64,000 nucleotides of DNA from Roseateles toxinivorans (lineage in GTDB: Bacteria > Pseudomonadota > Gammaproteobacteria > Burkholderiales > Burkholderiaceae_C). Of this stretch, positions 38,304 through 58,476 are shown in pieces. A model generated the notes under the pieces. It saw only the letters and a program-made list of their open reading frames with translations, ran no database searches and was not told where the DNA came from. The first letter of the stretch is position 1, and each line of letters starts with the position of its first letter. The position numbers were made by a program, and so were the translations under genes. Where the stretch lies: positions 372,001 through 436,000 of the forward strand of contig NZ_SNXS01000004.1 in NCBI RefSeq assembly GCF_004362525.1, in the 5' to 3' direction.

Positions 38304-39983
38304 ATGAATGCATTCTCGGCCCGCGTCGCTCAGGCGCTTGGGGCCATTCTCTTCTGTTGTCTGCTGCTGCTCTCATCCGACGGTCGGGCGAACGCGCAGG
38401 CGCCAGCCTCCGTGGCAGAGACGCCGCGCTTCGACATCCTCGAGTTCGAGATTGAGGGCAACACGGTGTTGCCCTTGGCGCTCATTGAGCGTGCGGTACT
38501 GCCCTATCTTGGCCTGCAGAAACAGATGCTCGATGTCGAGGCGGCCCGTGCCGAACTGGACAAGGCTTATCAATCGGCCGGTTTCCTGACCGTGTTCGTC
38601 GATGTGCCCGAGCAGCGCATCGATGGCGGCCTGGTGCGGCTCAAGGTGGTGGAGGGGCGCGTCGAGCGGCTGAGCGTGACCGGCGCGCGCTATTACTCGC
38701 AGGGCCAGATTCGGGCCACCGTGACCGAGCTGGCCGATGGCCAGGTGCCCAATTTCAACACCGTGCAGCGCCAGCTGGCCCAGCTCAACCGCAGCGAGGA
38801 CCGGCGCGTGCAGCCGGTGCTGCGCCCGGGCCGCCTGCCGGGCACGGTGGAGGCCGAGTTGCAGGTCACTGACAAGCTGCCGCTGTCTGGCTCGGTGGAG
38901 CTGCACAACGGCCATGCCGATGGCACCGACCCGACGCGGCTGAGCGCCAATGTGCGCTACGACAATCTGTTCCAGCTGGGGCATGGTGTGTCCCTCACCG
39001 GCATCACGGCGCCGCAGAAGCCGGCGCAGTCCAAGGTGCTGGTGCTGAACTACAGCCTGCCGATGGAGGAGGGGCGCACGCTGACCGTCTATGGCGTGGC
39101 CTCGGACAGCGCCGTCGAGTCGCTGGGCGGCACCGCGGTGCTGGGCAAGGGCACGACCCTGGGCCTGCGCTATGCGATGCCGGTGCAGGGGCCTGAGAAC
39201 AGCTATCACAACCTGACCCTTGGCGCCGATTACAAGGACCTGAAGGAGCGCGTCTCCTTCGGCGACGGCAGCATTTCGACGCCGCTTCGCTATCTGCCGA
39301 TGCAGGTCGCGTACTCGGGTGGCTGGTCGGCGTCTGAGCGCTCGCAGACGCAGCTGGGCGCGACGCTGACCTTCGGCCTGCGCCGCCTGCTGGCGCGCAA
39401 TGTGGATGACTGCCCGCGTGCCGATGGCACCTTCGGCCCGGCCGATCAGTTCGCCTGCAAGCGCAAGGGCGCTGATGGCGGCTTCAACACGCTGCGCCTG
39501 GATCTGCGCCACAGCCAGCGCTTTGCCCTGGGCGAGCAGGCCCTGGGCACCGTGGCAATGCGCCTGACGGGCCAGATCGCCAACCAGGCGCTGACCAGCG
39601 CCGAACAGTTCTCGGTCGGCGGCGCGGAGACGGTGCGTGGCTATCTGGAAGGCGCTGCCTCGGGCGATTACGGCTTGCTCGGCTCGCTGGAGTGGCGCAG
39701 CCCGAACTTCGCCAGCCGCTGGTTCACGGCACCCGAGGGTGGCACGGCGCTGATCAACGACCTGACCTTGCTGGGTTTCATCGACGTGGCGCGGACCTAT
39801 GTCTTTGATCCCGATGTCGGCCAGGCCGCCCATGTGTCACTGCTCGGTGCCGGCGTCGGCCTGCGCCTGGCCGGCCGGCATGGCTTGAGCCTGAGTCTTG
39901 ACGCCGCCCAAATGTTGAAGCGCCTGAGCGCGCAGGGCCGGCGCGAAGCGCGCCTGCATGCCCGCCTGGCCTATCGCTTCTAA
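38304..39983 (+). CDS. TpsB two-partner secretion transporter (ShlB/FhaC/HecB family)
   Basis: TpsB proteins are 16-strand outer-membrane barrels that export a partner exoprotein. The 559-residue product has a signal peptide ending near RANAQA and two POTRA domains (residues about 45-200). The ShlB barrel follows, with the family motif [12 protein letters not shown] near residue 445 and a C-terminal barrel strand ending in RLAYRF. Phe at the C-terminus is typical of outer-membrane barrels. It lies 23 bp upstream of the giant tpsA gene, the standard partner arrangement, and probably starts the transcript that runs on to 58.3 kb. Confidence 0.94.
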   Translation: MNAFSARVAQALGAILFCCLLLLSSDGRANAQAPASVAETPRFDILEFEIEGNTVLPLALIERAVLPYLGLQKQMLDVEAARAELDKAYQSAGFLTVFVDVPEQRIDGGLVRLKVVEGRVERLSVTGARYYSQGQIRATVTELADGQVPNFNTVQRQLAQLNRSEDRRVQPVLRPGRLPGTVEAELQVTDKLPLSGSVELHNGHADGTDPTRLSANVRYDNLFQLGHGVSLTGITAPQKPAQSKVLVLNYSLPMEEGRTLTVYGVASDSAVESLGGTAVLGKGTTLGLRYAMPVQGPENSYHNLTLGADYKDLKERVSFGDGSISTPLRYLPMQVAYSGGWSASERSQTQLGATLTFGLRRLLARNVDDCPRADGTFGPADQFACKRKGADGGFNTLRLDLRHSQRFALGEQALGTVAMRLTGQIANQALTSAEQFSVGGAETVRGYLEGAASGDYGLLGSLEWRSPNFASRWFTAPEGGTALINDLTLLGFIDVARTYVFDPDVGQAAHVSLLGAGVGLRLAGRHGLSLSLDAAQMLKRLSAQGRREARLHARLAYRF

Positions 39984-40006
39984 GCCTACGCAGTACGAGA
40001 GCCACC

Positions 40007-51232
<11,226 letters not shown>

Positions 51233-51258
51233 TACGGCTGCAACAAAGCGCTGCAAAC

Positions 51259-52977
51259 ATGACGTCCTTTCCCAGACACCTCCCCATGCGACACGTACTC
51301 CTCTCCCTTGCCATCGCCGCCGCCTCCCTGTTGCCCAGCGCCGCCCACGCCTGGTGGAACAAGGACTGGACGCAGCGCACCCGCATCACCCTGAACACCT
51401 CGGCTCAGGGCCTGGAAACCAAGGAGCCGGCCAGCAGCGTCAGCGTCGCGGTGCGCCTGCACTCGGGCAACTTCGACTTCGCTGCGGCCAAGGAGGACGG
51501 CAGCGATCTGCGCCTGCTGGCCGGTGACGACAAGACGCCGCTGAAGTTCAGCGTCGAGCGCTTCGACGGCATCAACGAACTCGCCGTGCTGTGGGTGCAG
51601 GTGCCGGTGGTGGCACCGGGCAGCGAAAAGAACGCGATCTACGTCTATGCCGGCAATCCCAAGGCCGGTGCGGAGGCCGCCGAGGCCGGCGCTCATGATG
51701 CGGCCACCCTGGCGGCCATCCAGTTCAGCGACAAGGAGTCCCAGGGCGTTGATGCCCGGGCCGGACTGAAGGCCTCTGCCCCGGTGACGATCGACGCCAA
51801 CGGCCTGTTGGCCGCCAGCGCCCGGCTGGATGGCACGGCCATCGTCTGGCCCGGCAACGACAAGCTCAAGGTCGAGGCCGGTGGCGCGGTGACAATCAGC
51901 CTGTGGGTCAAGCCCGAGTTCGTCAACAGCGGCACCGTGTTGCAGTGGGGCCCGCTGATGGTCAGGCTGGCGGCCGGCAAGGTCGGCGTGCGCGTGGGCA
52001 AGACCGAGCTGATCGGTGGCGGCCTGGCGCCGAATGCCTGGACCCAGCTGGCTCTGACCCTGGGCGCCGGCAAGGCCCAGCTCTATATCAACGGCGTGGC
52101 AGCCGACCAGGCGGAGCTGGCCACCCCGGCCCTGGCCGGCGAACTGCGCCTGGGCGAGGGCCTGAAAGGGCAGGCCGATGCGCTGCTGATTGCCAACACG
52201 GCGCGCAGCGCCGAGTGGCTGCTCGTGGCCGCCGGTGCGCAGGGCGCACAGAGCAAGCTGGTCGCCTCGCTGCGGGAGAACGCCGACGCCGCCGAGGGAG
52301 GGGAGGCCGGCCACTTTGACGTGCTGATCAAGAACCTGACCACCGACGCCTGGGTCGTGATCATCGTGCTGGCGCTGATGTTCGTGGTGGCCACCTGGGT
52401 GATCGTCAGCAAGGCTCAGTTCGTGGGCCGGGCCGACAAGGCCAACCGAAGCTTTCTTGGCCGTTTTCGCGGGGCCACCCATGACCTGCTGACCCTGGAG
52501 CAGGGCGGCGCCCATCCGAACTCGCCTTTGTTCCGGCTCTACACCGCCGGTGTGCGCGAGCTGGCCAAGCGCAAGGTTGGCGAGGCCGGTGCCAAGGCCC
52601 TGTCGGGTGCCTCGCTGAGCGCGGTGCGCGCGGCCGTTGATGCCGACCTGGTGCGCGAGAGCCACCGGCTCAACTCGCATATGGTGCTGCTGACGATCGC
52701 CATCTCGGGCGGCCCCTTTATCGGCCTGCTGGGCACGGTGCTTGGCGTGATGATCACCTTTGCCGCGATCGCCGCGGCCGGTGACGTCAACGTCAACGCC
52801 ATCGCCCCCGGCATTGCCGCCGCGCTGCTGGCCACGGTGGCAGGTCTTGCCGTCGCGATACCGGCGCTGTTTGCCTACAACTACCTGGCTGCGCGCATCA
52901 AGAACATCTCGGCCGACATGCAGATCTTTGTCGATGAGTTCACCACCCGCGTGGCCGAGATCTACGGCGCGCCCTGA
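51259..52977 (+). CDS. ExbB/MotA/TolQ-family protein with N-terminal DUF2341 and LamG-like head
   Basis: The 572-residue product begins with a signal peptide ending near PSAAHA (residue 31). A DUF2341-type region starts at WWNKDWTQRTRITL (about 32-140), and a LamG/concanavalin-like beta domain (about 180-330) has AVTISLWVKPEF. A membrane segment lies near residue 367 (WVVIIVLALMFVVATWVIV). The C-terminal ExbB core (about 440-570) has NSHMVLLTIAISGGPFIGLLGTVLGVM and a second helix pair. It is proton-channel-like but has a large periplasmic head not found in ordinary ExbB. It lies 26 bp after tpsA and is followed by two exbD genes. ATG at 51286 is an alternative start. Confidence 0.9.
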   Translation: MTSFPRHLPMRHVLLSLAIAAASLLPSAAHAWWNKDWTQRTRITLNTSAQGLETKEPASSVSVAVRLHSGNFDFAAAKEDGSDLRLLAGDDKTPLKFSVERFDGINELAVLWVQVPVVAPGSEKNAIYVYAGNPKAGAEAAEAGAHDAATLAAIQFSDKESQGVDARAGLKASAPVTIDANGLLAASARLDGTAIVWPGNDKLKVEAGGAVTISLWVKPEFVNSGTVLQWGPLMVRLAAGKVGVRVGKTELIGGGLAPNAWTQLALTLGAGKAQLYINGVAADQAELATPALAGELRLGEGLKGQADALLIANTARSAEWLLVAAGAQGAQSKLVASLRENADAAEGGEAGHFDVLIKNLTTDAWVVIIVLALMFVVATWVIVSKAQFVGRADKANRSFLGRFRGATHDLLTLEQGGAHPNSPLFRLYTAGVRELAKRKVGEAGAKALSGASLSAVRAAVDADLVRESHRLNSHMVLLTIAISGGPFIGLLGTVLGVMITFAAIAAAGDVNVNAIAPGIAAALLATVAGLAVAIPALFAYNYLAARIKNISADMQIFVDEFTTRVAEIYGAP

Positions 52978-53001
52978 ATCGGAACCACCTGAGCCACCGC
53001 C

Positions 53002-53415
53002 ATGTCCGCCGATATCAAAGAAGACAACCAGCCCTTCGACGAGATCAACGTCACGCCGATGCTGGACCTGGCCTATGTGCTGCTGGTGGTGTTCATCATC
53101 CTGACCACCGCCTCGGTGCAGGGCGTGAAGGTCCAGGCGCCCATCACCGAGGCGGCCAACAACCTGGCCCGGCCGCAGACGCGGGCCATCACCATCACCG
53201 CCGATGGTGCGATGTTCCTCGACGCCTATCCGGTCACCCTGGAGCAGCTGAGCACCACCCTGGCCCAGTACAAGTCGGCCAACCCGGCCCTGCCGGTGGT
53301 GCTGAAGGCCGACGCTGCCGCCCAGTACGAGGGCGTGATGCAGGTGCTGGAGGTGGCCAAGAAGCTGGACATCACCGAGATCGGCCTGGTCACCAAACGC
53401 GCCACGCCGCAGTGA
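53002..53415 (+). CDS. exbD: ExbD/TolR-family protein 1
   Basis: The 137-residue product has a single N-terminal membrane helix with the proton-channel aspartate in INVTPMLDLAYVLLVVF and a periplasmic domain ending KKLDITEIGLVTKRA. ExbD forms the stator-like complex with ExbB that transfers proton-motive force to TonB. It starts 24 bp after the ExbB-like gene. A second, divergent ExbD copy follows after a 269-bp gap. Confidence 0.94.
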   Translation: MSADIKEDNQPFDEINVTPMLDLAYVLLVVFIILTTASVQGVKVQAPITEAANNLARPQTRAITITADGAMFLDAYPVTLEQLSTTLAQYKSANPALPVVLKADAAAQYEGVMQVLEVAKKLDITEIGLVTKRATPQ

Positions 53416-53520
53416 GGCCCAAATGAAACGCCCCCCACACCCCCTCTGCGGCTGCGGTAGTGGCCGCCGACCCAGATCACGGCGCGAGCTCTGCGCGTGG
53501 GCGAGCTGGCGCACCCGTGA

Positions 53521-53634
53521 CAGCAGGGGCGAGGGCGGGCCGGTCGCAGCGGGCATAAGGAAGCCGGAGTCCGGGCCTTCCAGGGCCGGGCAAGGCTTCA
53601 GCCCGCAGCGGCCGGCGCGCCCTCGTCCCTGCCG
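53521..53634. repeat. 114-nt imperfect inverted repeat between the two exbD genes
   Basis: Arms 53521-53554 and 53601-53634 are complementary at about 28 of 34 positions plus wobble pairs (for example GAGGGCGGGCCGGTCGCAGC against GCCCGCAGCGGCCGGC). The 46-nt centre contains further dyads (GAAGCC/GGCTTC, GGAAG/CTTCC). The surrounding gap (53416-53684) has an 86-codon open frame that looks non-coding, with Arg/Pro/Gly-rich translation and no family. It could be a mobile repeat (REP-like) or an mRNA stability or differential-expression element. Confidence 0.75.
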
Positions 53635-53684
53635 CTACACACTTCATATGTCTAGCGTCGCACAAAGCGCGGTGGAGAACTGAT

Positions 53685-54086
53685 ATGCAAATCAACACCG
53701 AAGCCAAGCCCTTCGACACCATCAACGTCACGCCCATGCTGGACCTGGCCTATGTGCTGCTGGTCGTCTTCATCCTGATGACCACGGCCTCGGTGCAGGG
53801 CCTGACGATCAGCATGCCCAAGCCGTCCAACAAGCCCAGCACCGAAAAGCACGATCTGCGCATCGTCCAGGTAATGCCTGGTGGCCAACTGCTGCTCAAT
53901 GGCGTGGGCCTGAGCATCGAGGAACTCGAGGCGCAGCTGCTGGCGGCCAAGGCGGCCGATGCGCAGATGTCGGTGGCGATCAAGGGCCATGCGAAGGCGC
54001 AGTACGCCAGCATCGTCGCGGTGGTGGACCTGTGCAACAAGCTGCAGGTCAATATGGGCCTGATCACGGCCAAGATCGGCAGCTGA
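53685..54086 (+). CDS. exbD: ExbD/TolR-family protein 2
   Basis: The 133-residue product has the same N-terminal channel motif INVTPMLDLAYVLLVVF, with the conserved aspartate, and a different periplasmic domain (KLQVNMGLITAKIG at the end). It resembles copy 1 most in the first 40 residues, so the duplication is old. A GGAG motif lies about 8 nt before the ATG. It is 3 bp from the TonB-like gene, so the two are cotranscribed. Paired ExbD proteins with one ExbB occur in some TonB-linked systems. Confidence 0.94.
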   Translation: MQINTEAKPFDTINVTPMLDLAYVLLVVFILMTTASVQGLTISMPKPSNKPSTEKHDLRIVQVMPGGQLLLNGVGLSIEELEAQLLAAKAADAQMSVAIKGHAKAQYASIVAVVDLCNKLQVNMGLITAKIGS

Positions 54087-54089
54087 GCC

Positions 54090-54803
54090 ATGTCCGCCCT
54101 CGCCGAAGACTCCCTGCAGCCGGTCAGCAAGCAGCAATGGCTGCTGCGTGCCGTGATCGCACTCGTGGTGATCGCCCTGGTCGCCGCCCTGGCGATCTGG
54201 CTGCGCGGCCTGGGCTCGGGCGACACCGGCCACAAGCGCCAAACCGCCAAGATCAGCATCCTGCCCGACACACCACCGCCCCCACCGCCGCCGCCAAAGG
54301 AAGAAAAGAAGCCCGAGCCGCCCAAGGACGAGCCCAAGCAGGCCATGCGCGACGAGCCGCCCAAGCCGGAGGCTCCCAAGGCCGCCAACGAGCCGTTGAA
54401 GATGGAAGGTGCGGCCGGTGACGGCCTCAGCGCCTTTGCCGCAGGCAATGTGAAAAGCGAGTACCAGGGCGGCACGCCCAATACCGGCGCGCCGGCTGCA
54501 GGCGGTACGCCGGCCGACCGTGCCCAGGAGCGCCTCTATGCCAACAACGCCCGCCAGCTGCTGCGCGACGAGATCGAGAAGCGGCTTAAAAGCGAGTCGG
54601 CCCAGCTGACGGCGACGTTCAGCATCTGGCTGGCGGCCGACGGCGCGATCCAGCGCTTCGAACTGCTGCCCAGCGGCGACGCCAAGGCCGATGCCGAGAT
54701 GCAGGCCGCCCTCAGCGAAACCTCCCGCCTGTTCAAGCTGCCGCCGCCGCCTCACCTGACCCTGCCGATGCGCTTTCGCCTCAGTGTGCGGCCGGCGACC
54801 TGA
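54090..54803 (+). CDS. TonB-like energy transducer
   Basis: The 237-residue product has an N-terminal cytoplasmic stretch and one membrane anchor (VIALVVIALVAALAIWL, residues about 22-42). A Pro-rich periplasmic linker (PPPPPPPPKEEKKPEPPKDEP) follows, then a compact C-terminal domain (residues about 140-235) similar to TonB C-terminal domains. No TonB-dependent receptor gene is in the window. The following gene encodes a porin, which is therefore the candidate outer-membrane partner. Pro-rich spacing is normal for TonB. Confidence 0.87.
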   Translation: MSALAEDSLQPVSKQQWLLRAVIALVVIALVAALAIWLRGLGSGDTGHKRQTAKISILPDTPPPPPPPPKEEKKPEPPKDEPKQAMRDEPPKPEAPKAANEPLKMEGAAGDGLSAFAAGNVKSEYQGGTPNTGAPAAGGTPADRAQERLYANNARQLLRDEIEKRLKSESAQLTATFSIWLAADGAIQRFELLPSGDAKADAEMQAALSETSRLFKLPPPPHLTLPMRFRLSVRPAT

Positions 54804-54838
54804 GTCATTCCTATCCATCTTCCCGAACGAATATCGCC

Positions 54839-56674
54839 ATGCTCCCGACTCTTGAACGACGACCACGCCTGAGCTTGCTGAGCGCCGCTATCGCTGCGGG
54901 CCTGCTTGGCGCCGGCTCTGCCCATGCCGATGAGCGCACCGAGCTGGCCAGGCAACTGACCGCGCTGGCGGCCAAGCTGATCGCCGAGCCGGCCCCCGCA
55001 CCGCCCTCGAACGAGCGCGCCGAGCTGGAGCAGTTGCGTGCCACCACCACGTCGCTGATACAGGCGCTGGTGGACCAGGGCCTGCTCAACCGCGAGCGTG
55101 CCGAGGCGATGCTGCGCCAGGCCGCGCCCAGGCCGGCGGCTGTGGCCCAGGCACCGGCTGCGGCTGCGGCTGCGGCTGCGGCTGCGGCCGCGGCCGCGAC
55201 CGATCCCGCCAGTGCCTGGGGCCGGCCACTCGCCGCCACTGCCGCCGCCGGTGTGGCCACCACCTCCAATGGCGTGGTGCGCGTGCCCTACATCCCCGAG
55301 ACCTTGAAGGCGCAGATCCGCGAGGACATCAAGCTCGATGTGCTGGCCACCGCACGGGCCGAGAACTGGGCCGATGCGCGCAAGTTCCCGAACTGGCTGC
55401 GCGGCATCAGCATCGACGGCGATGTGCGGGTGCGCGCCCAGGGCGATATCTTCGACCAGGGCAATCTGCCGGCCGAGGTCTACCGCAACCAGGTCAGTTC
55501 GCCGGCCTGGGCTCCTGATCTGACCAATACCCAGCACAGCCGGCAACGCCTGAGCCTGCGCGCAAGGCTGGGCGTCAACGCCAAGGTCAGTGAAGACGTG
55601 TCCGGTGGGCTGCGCCTTAGCACCTCCAGCCGTGCCGTCTCGGCGACGCAGACACTGGGTAGCGGCTTCGACCGCTACAGCTTCGCGCTGGATCGCGCCT
55701 GGCTGCGCTGGGAGCCGCGCCATGACCTGCGCTTCGAGGGCGGCCGCATGGCCAACCCCTTCTATGGCTCGGACCTGATCTGGCCTGACGATCTGTCGCT
55801 GGACGGGGTGGCAGTTCGCGCCGAGCGCAATCTGGCCTCGGGCCTCTATGCCTTCGCCACCTTCGGTGCCTTCCCGCTGCAGGAGTTCGAGCTGAGCAAG
55901 TCCGACAAGTGGTTGTACGGTGCCCAGGTCGGCGCCGACTGGGCGGTGATGGACAAGACCCAGTTGCGCGTCGGCGTCGCCGTCTATGACTTCCAGAATG
56001 TGCAGGGCGTACGCGAAACCGGCCCGGCGCCGACCGGCCCGCGTGCCGGCACGGTGGCCTATCAGAGCAGCCAGTACCCCGCCGGCCTGCGCCTGAAGGG
56101 CAATACCCTGATCAACCTCAATGACCCGACCAGCACCGGCGCGCCGGTCTGGGGGCTGGCCTCGAAGTTCCGGCCGATCAATGTGACGGCGGGTCTGACG
56201 CTGAACCACTTCGACCCCTTGCAGGTGGGCCTGGTGCTGGACTATGTGCACAACAGCGGCTTCGACCTGGCCGACATCCGCAAGCGTGCCGGCACCAGCG
56301 CGGTGGACATGCTCACCGACAAGGTCAACGGCTACCAGGCGCGGGTCCTCTTCGGCTCGCGCCACCTGGCCGAGAAGGGCGACTGGAATGCCTTCGCCGC
56401 CTACCGGCTGTTCGAGCGCGACGCCTGGATCGACGGCCTGACCGACACCACCTGGCATGGCGGCGGCACCAATTACAAGGGCTGGTCGATCGGCGGCGCC
56501 TACTTCCTCGACCGCAACACCTCGATCGGCCTGCGCTGGACCAGCACGCGCAATCTGGACGACGGCTACCGCTTCCTGGCCGTGCCCAGCGACCCGCGCT
56601 CGATCAGCGGCAATCTGAGCAGCGCGCCGCTGAAGGTCGAGGTGATACAGATCGACGTCAATGCCAGGTTCTAG
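54839..56674 (+). CDS. Putative porin (Porin_5-like outer-membrane barrel)
   Basis: The 611-residue product has a signal peptide ending near AGSAHA, a coiled region (residues about 30-95), then a run of about 16 alanines encoded by GCTGCG repeats (55158-55199). A beta-barrel-like C-terminal half follows, with aromatic alternation (RFEGGRMANPFYGSDLIWPDD, HFDPLQVGLVLDYVHN) and a terminal VIQIDVNARF ending in Phe. This fits the putative porin family often found beside ExbB/ExbD genes. It follows the TonB-like gene by about 35 bp. The coiled N-terminal region may reach across the periplasm. The transported solute is unknown. Confidence 0.87.
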   Translation: MLPTLERRPRLSLLSAAIAAGLLGAGSAHADERTELARQLTALAAKLIAEPAPAPPSNERAELEQLRATTTSLIQALVDQGLLNRERAEAMLRQAAPRPAAVAQAPAAAAAAAAAAAAAATDPASAWGRPLAATAAAGVATTSNGVVRVPYIPETLKAQIREDIKLDVLATARAENWADARKFPNWLRGISIDGDVRVRAQGDIFDQGNLPAEVYRNQVSSPAWAPDLTNTQHSRQRLSLRARLGVNAKVSEDVSGGLRLSTSSRAVSATQTLGSGFDRYSFALDRAWLRWEPRHDLRFEGGRMANPFYGSDLIWPDDLSLDGVAVRAERNLASGLYAFATFGAFPLQEFELSKSDKWLYGAQVGADWAVMDKTQLRVGVAVYDFQNVQGVRETGPAPTGPRAGTVAYQSSQYPAGLRLKGNTLINLNDPTSTGAPVWGLASKFRPINVTAGLTLNHFDPLQVGLVLDYVHNSGFDLADIRKRAGTSAVDMLTDKVNGYQARVLFGSRHLAEKGDWNAFAAYRLFERDAWIDGLTDTTWHGGGTNYKGWSIGGAYFLDRNTSIGLRWTSTRNLDDGYRFLAVPSDPRSISGNLSSAPLKVEVIQIDVNARF

Positions 56675-56683
56675 GAGATGGCC

Positions 56684-57328
56684 ATGAAGAAGCTTGTGCT
56701 CGCCCTTTGCATTGCGCTGCTGGCCCTGCCCGCGCTGGCCCAGCAGGATGCCAACCGCACTTCGCGTGAGCGCGAGGCGCTGCGCCGCACACAGGCGGCG
56801 CTGAAGGCCGCGCAGGACAACCAGGCCGGCCTGCAGAGCGAGAAGGCCGCTCTCAGCAAGGAGAAGGAGCTGCTGGCTCAGCAGGCCCAGCGCGCGCGCA
56901 GCCAGGGCCAGGCCTTGCAGGCCGAGCTGAAGCAGGCGCAGCAGGAGCTGGCGCGGCTGCAGGCCGAGCTGGACGCGCAAAAGCGTCAGACCGCCGAGGC
57001 GCAGGCCGCTGCCGAGGCCAACGAGAAACAGGCGCTGTCGCTGCAGCAGCAGGGCCGCGTGCTGCAGGCGCTGGTCGATGAGCGCACCCGCGTCAACCTG
57101 AGCCTCACCGCCTTGTTGGAGCGCAGCACCAAGCTGTTGGCCGAGGCCGAGGCCAAGAACCAGCAGATCTATGCCGTGGGTCTGACGCTGATCGAGCATC
57201 TGCGCAAGCGCACGCCCTATGACCGCGCGGCCGCCGCCGATCCCCTGTTCGGCCTGGCGGCGGTGCGGCTGGAGAACGAGGCCGAGCAACTGCGCTCGCA
57301 GCTGGATCTGCAGCGGCTGGTGCGCTGA
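56684..57328 (+). CDS. Secreted coiled-coil protein
   Basis: The 214-residue product has a signal peptide (MKKLVLALCIALLALPALAQ). Residues about 25-125 form a long alanine/glutamine/glutamate-rich coiled coil, and the C-terminal part has LLERSTKLLAEAEAKNQQIYAVG and a short globular end. No family was recognised. The second ATG (56684) is preferred because TAGGAG lies 6 nt upstream; an ATG at 56678 is too close. The motif overlaps the porin stop. Its conserved place between porin and JmjC-like genes suggests that it is a periplasmic accessory of the system. Confidence 0.83.
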   Translation: MKKLVLALCIALLALPALAQQDANRTSREREALRRTQAALKAAQDNQAGLQSEKAALSKEKELLAQQAQRARSQGQALQAELKQAQQELARLQAELDAQKRQTAEAQAAAEANEKQALSLQQQGRVLQALVDERTRVNLSLTALLERSTKLLAEAEAKNQQIYAVGLTLIEHLRKRTPYDRAAAADPLFGLAAVRLENEAEQLRSQLDLQRLVR

Positions 57329-57334
57329 ACGGCC

Positions 57335-58333
57335 GTGGACGCATTGCCCGCACACTTCCAGGTCTGGCTGGCCACCAATCTGCTCGCCGGCTGCAGCATC
57401 GACACCGTGCAGGCCGCCCTGGTGCAGGCCGGCGTGCCCGCCGAGTTGGCCCAGCAAGAGCTGACCCTGGCCCAGCAGCACCCCTATCTGGCCGTGGCAC
57501 GCACGCTGAAGGCCAAGCTGGAGCGGCGCGAGTCGCTGCTGAAGACGCTGGACGGTTTGCAGCGCCAGGACCCCGGCTATCTGCGGGTCGAGCGCCAGCC
57601 GCTGCCACCCTATGCCGAGTTCCTGCGCCGCTACTTTGTGCCCAGCCGGGTCGGCCTGTTCAGCGGCGCGATCGAGCACTGGGCGGCGCGCCACTGGACC
57701 CCCCGCAGCCTGCTGGAGCAGGTGCCGGCCGCGACCCCGGTGGAAATCCAGTTCGACCGCGAGCAGGATCCGCGCTACGAGTCCAACAGCGCCCGACACA
57801 AGCGCGAGCTGGCATTTGGCGACTTCATCGCCATGGTCGAGCAGACCAGGGCCTCCAACAACTTCTACCTGACGGCCAACAACCTGGCCCTGCGCAACAC
57901 CGCGCTGGGCGCGCTGCTGCGCGACACCGCCAATCTCGGCGATGGCTATCTGGACCTGCGCGCCCAGGGCGGCACGCACCTGTGGATAGGCCCGTCGGGC
58001 GTGATCACGCCGCTGCACCACGACCTGACGCACAACCTGTTCGTGCAGATCCATGGCCGCAAGCGCTTCCGGCTGATTCCGGCGCTGCAAGCACCATACA
58101 TGCACAACGAACTGCATGTCTATTCGGAGGTGGATCTGCTGGCGCCGCAACCCGACACCTATCCGCAGTTCGCCCGCACGACGGCGGTCGAGATCGAGGT
58201 CGGGCCGGGCGACCTGCTGTTCATCCCGGCCGGCTGGTGGCATCACGTCAGCGGCCTGAGCCCGAGCATCAGCCTGAGCTTCACCAATCTGAGCGGCGTG
58301 GCCAACGGCTTCGTCGACTTTCCGGTGGCCTGA
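57335..58333 (+). CDS. JmjC/cupin_8-like Fe(II)/2-oxoglutarate oxygenase family protein
   Basis: The 332-residue product has no signal peptide. An N-terminal helical part (residues about 1-90) precedes a cupin-8/JmjC-like domain. PLHHDLTHN supplies the HxD metal pair, VQIHGRKRFRLIPA is a family strand, and the distal metal histidine is in PAGWWHHVSGL. Family members are iron/2-oxoglutarate-dependent protein or small-molecule hydroxylases. The GTG start at 57335 lies 6 bp after the coiled-coil gene. It is the last gene of the apparent transcript. A substrate in the same cluster is possible, but this is inference. Confidence 0.87.
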   Translation: MDALPAHFQVWLATNLLAGCSIDTVQAALVQAGVPAELAQQELTLAQQHPYLAVARTLKAKLERRESLLKTLDGLQRQDPGYLRVERQPLPPYAEFLRRYFVPSRVGLFSGAIEHWAARHWTPRSLLEQVPAATPVEIQFDREQDPRYESNSARHKRELAFGDFIAMVEQTRASNNFYLTANNLALRNTALGALLRDTANLGDGYLDLRAQGGTHLWIGPSGVITPLHHDLTHNLFVQIHGRKRFRLIPALQAPYMHNELHVYSEVDLLAPQPDTYPQFARTTAVEIEVGPGDLLFIPAGWWHHVSGLSPSISLSFTNLSGVANGFVDFPVA

Positions 58334-58339
58334 GCAGGC

Positions 58340-58367
58340 GGCCCCCCTGCCGAACGGCCTGGGGGCC
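58340..58367 (+). terminator. Strong GC-rich hairpin ending the 38-58 kb gene cluster (no U-tract)
   Basis: GGCCCCC (58340-58346) pairs with GGGGGCC (58361-58367). A nested GCCG-AA-CGGC stem occupies the loop. It lies 6 bp after the stop codon. No T-run follows, so it may act as a transcript-end stabiliser or need Rho. Confidence 0.6.
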
Positions 58368-58476
58368 ACCATCACGCGGCGGTCATAGGGGCTGCCTAGA
58401 GTCGGCGACGGCATGCAAGCCAGCGGCATTTCCCGCTTTCGCCAGATCGGCGCCAACCACCCGGCAAGGACACACC

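Noticed and set aside
53423-53683. An 86-codon open frame between the two exbD genes
   Set aside because: It has no ribosome binding site, no family and lies over a long inverted repeat; its Arg/Pro-rich translation looks non-coding.
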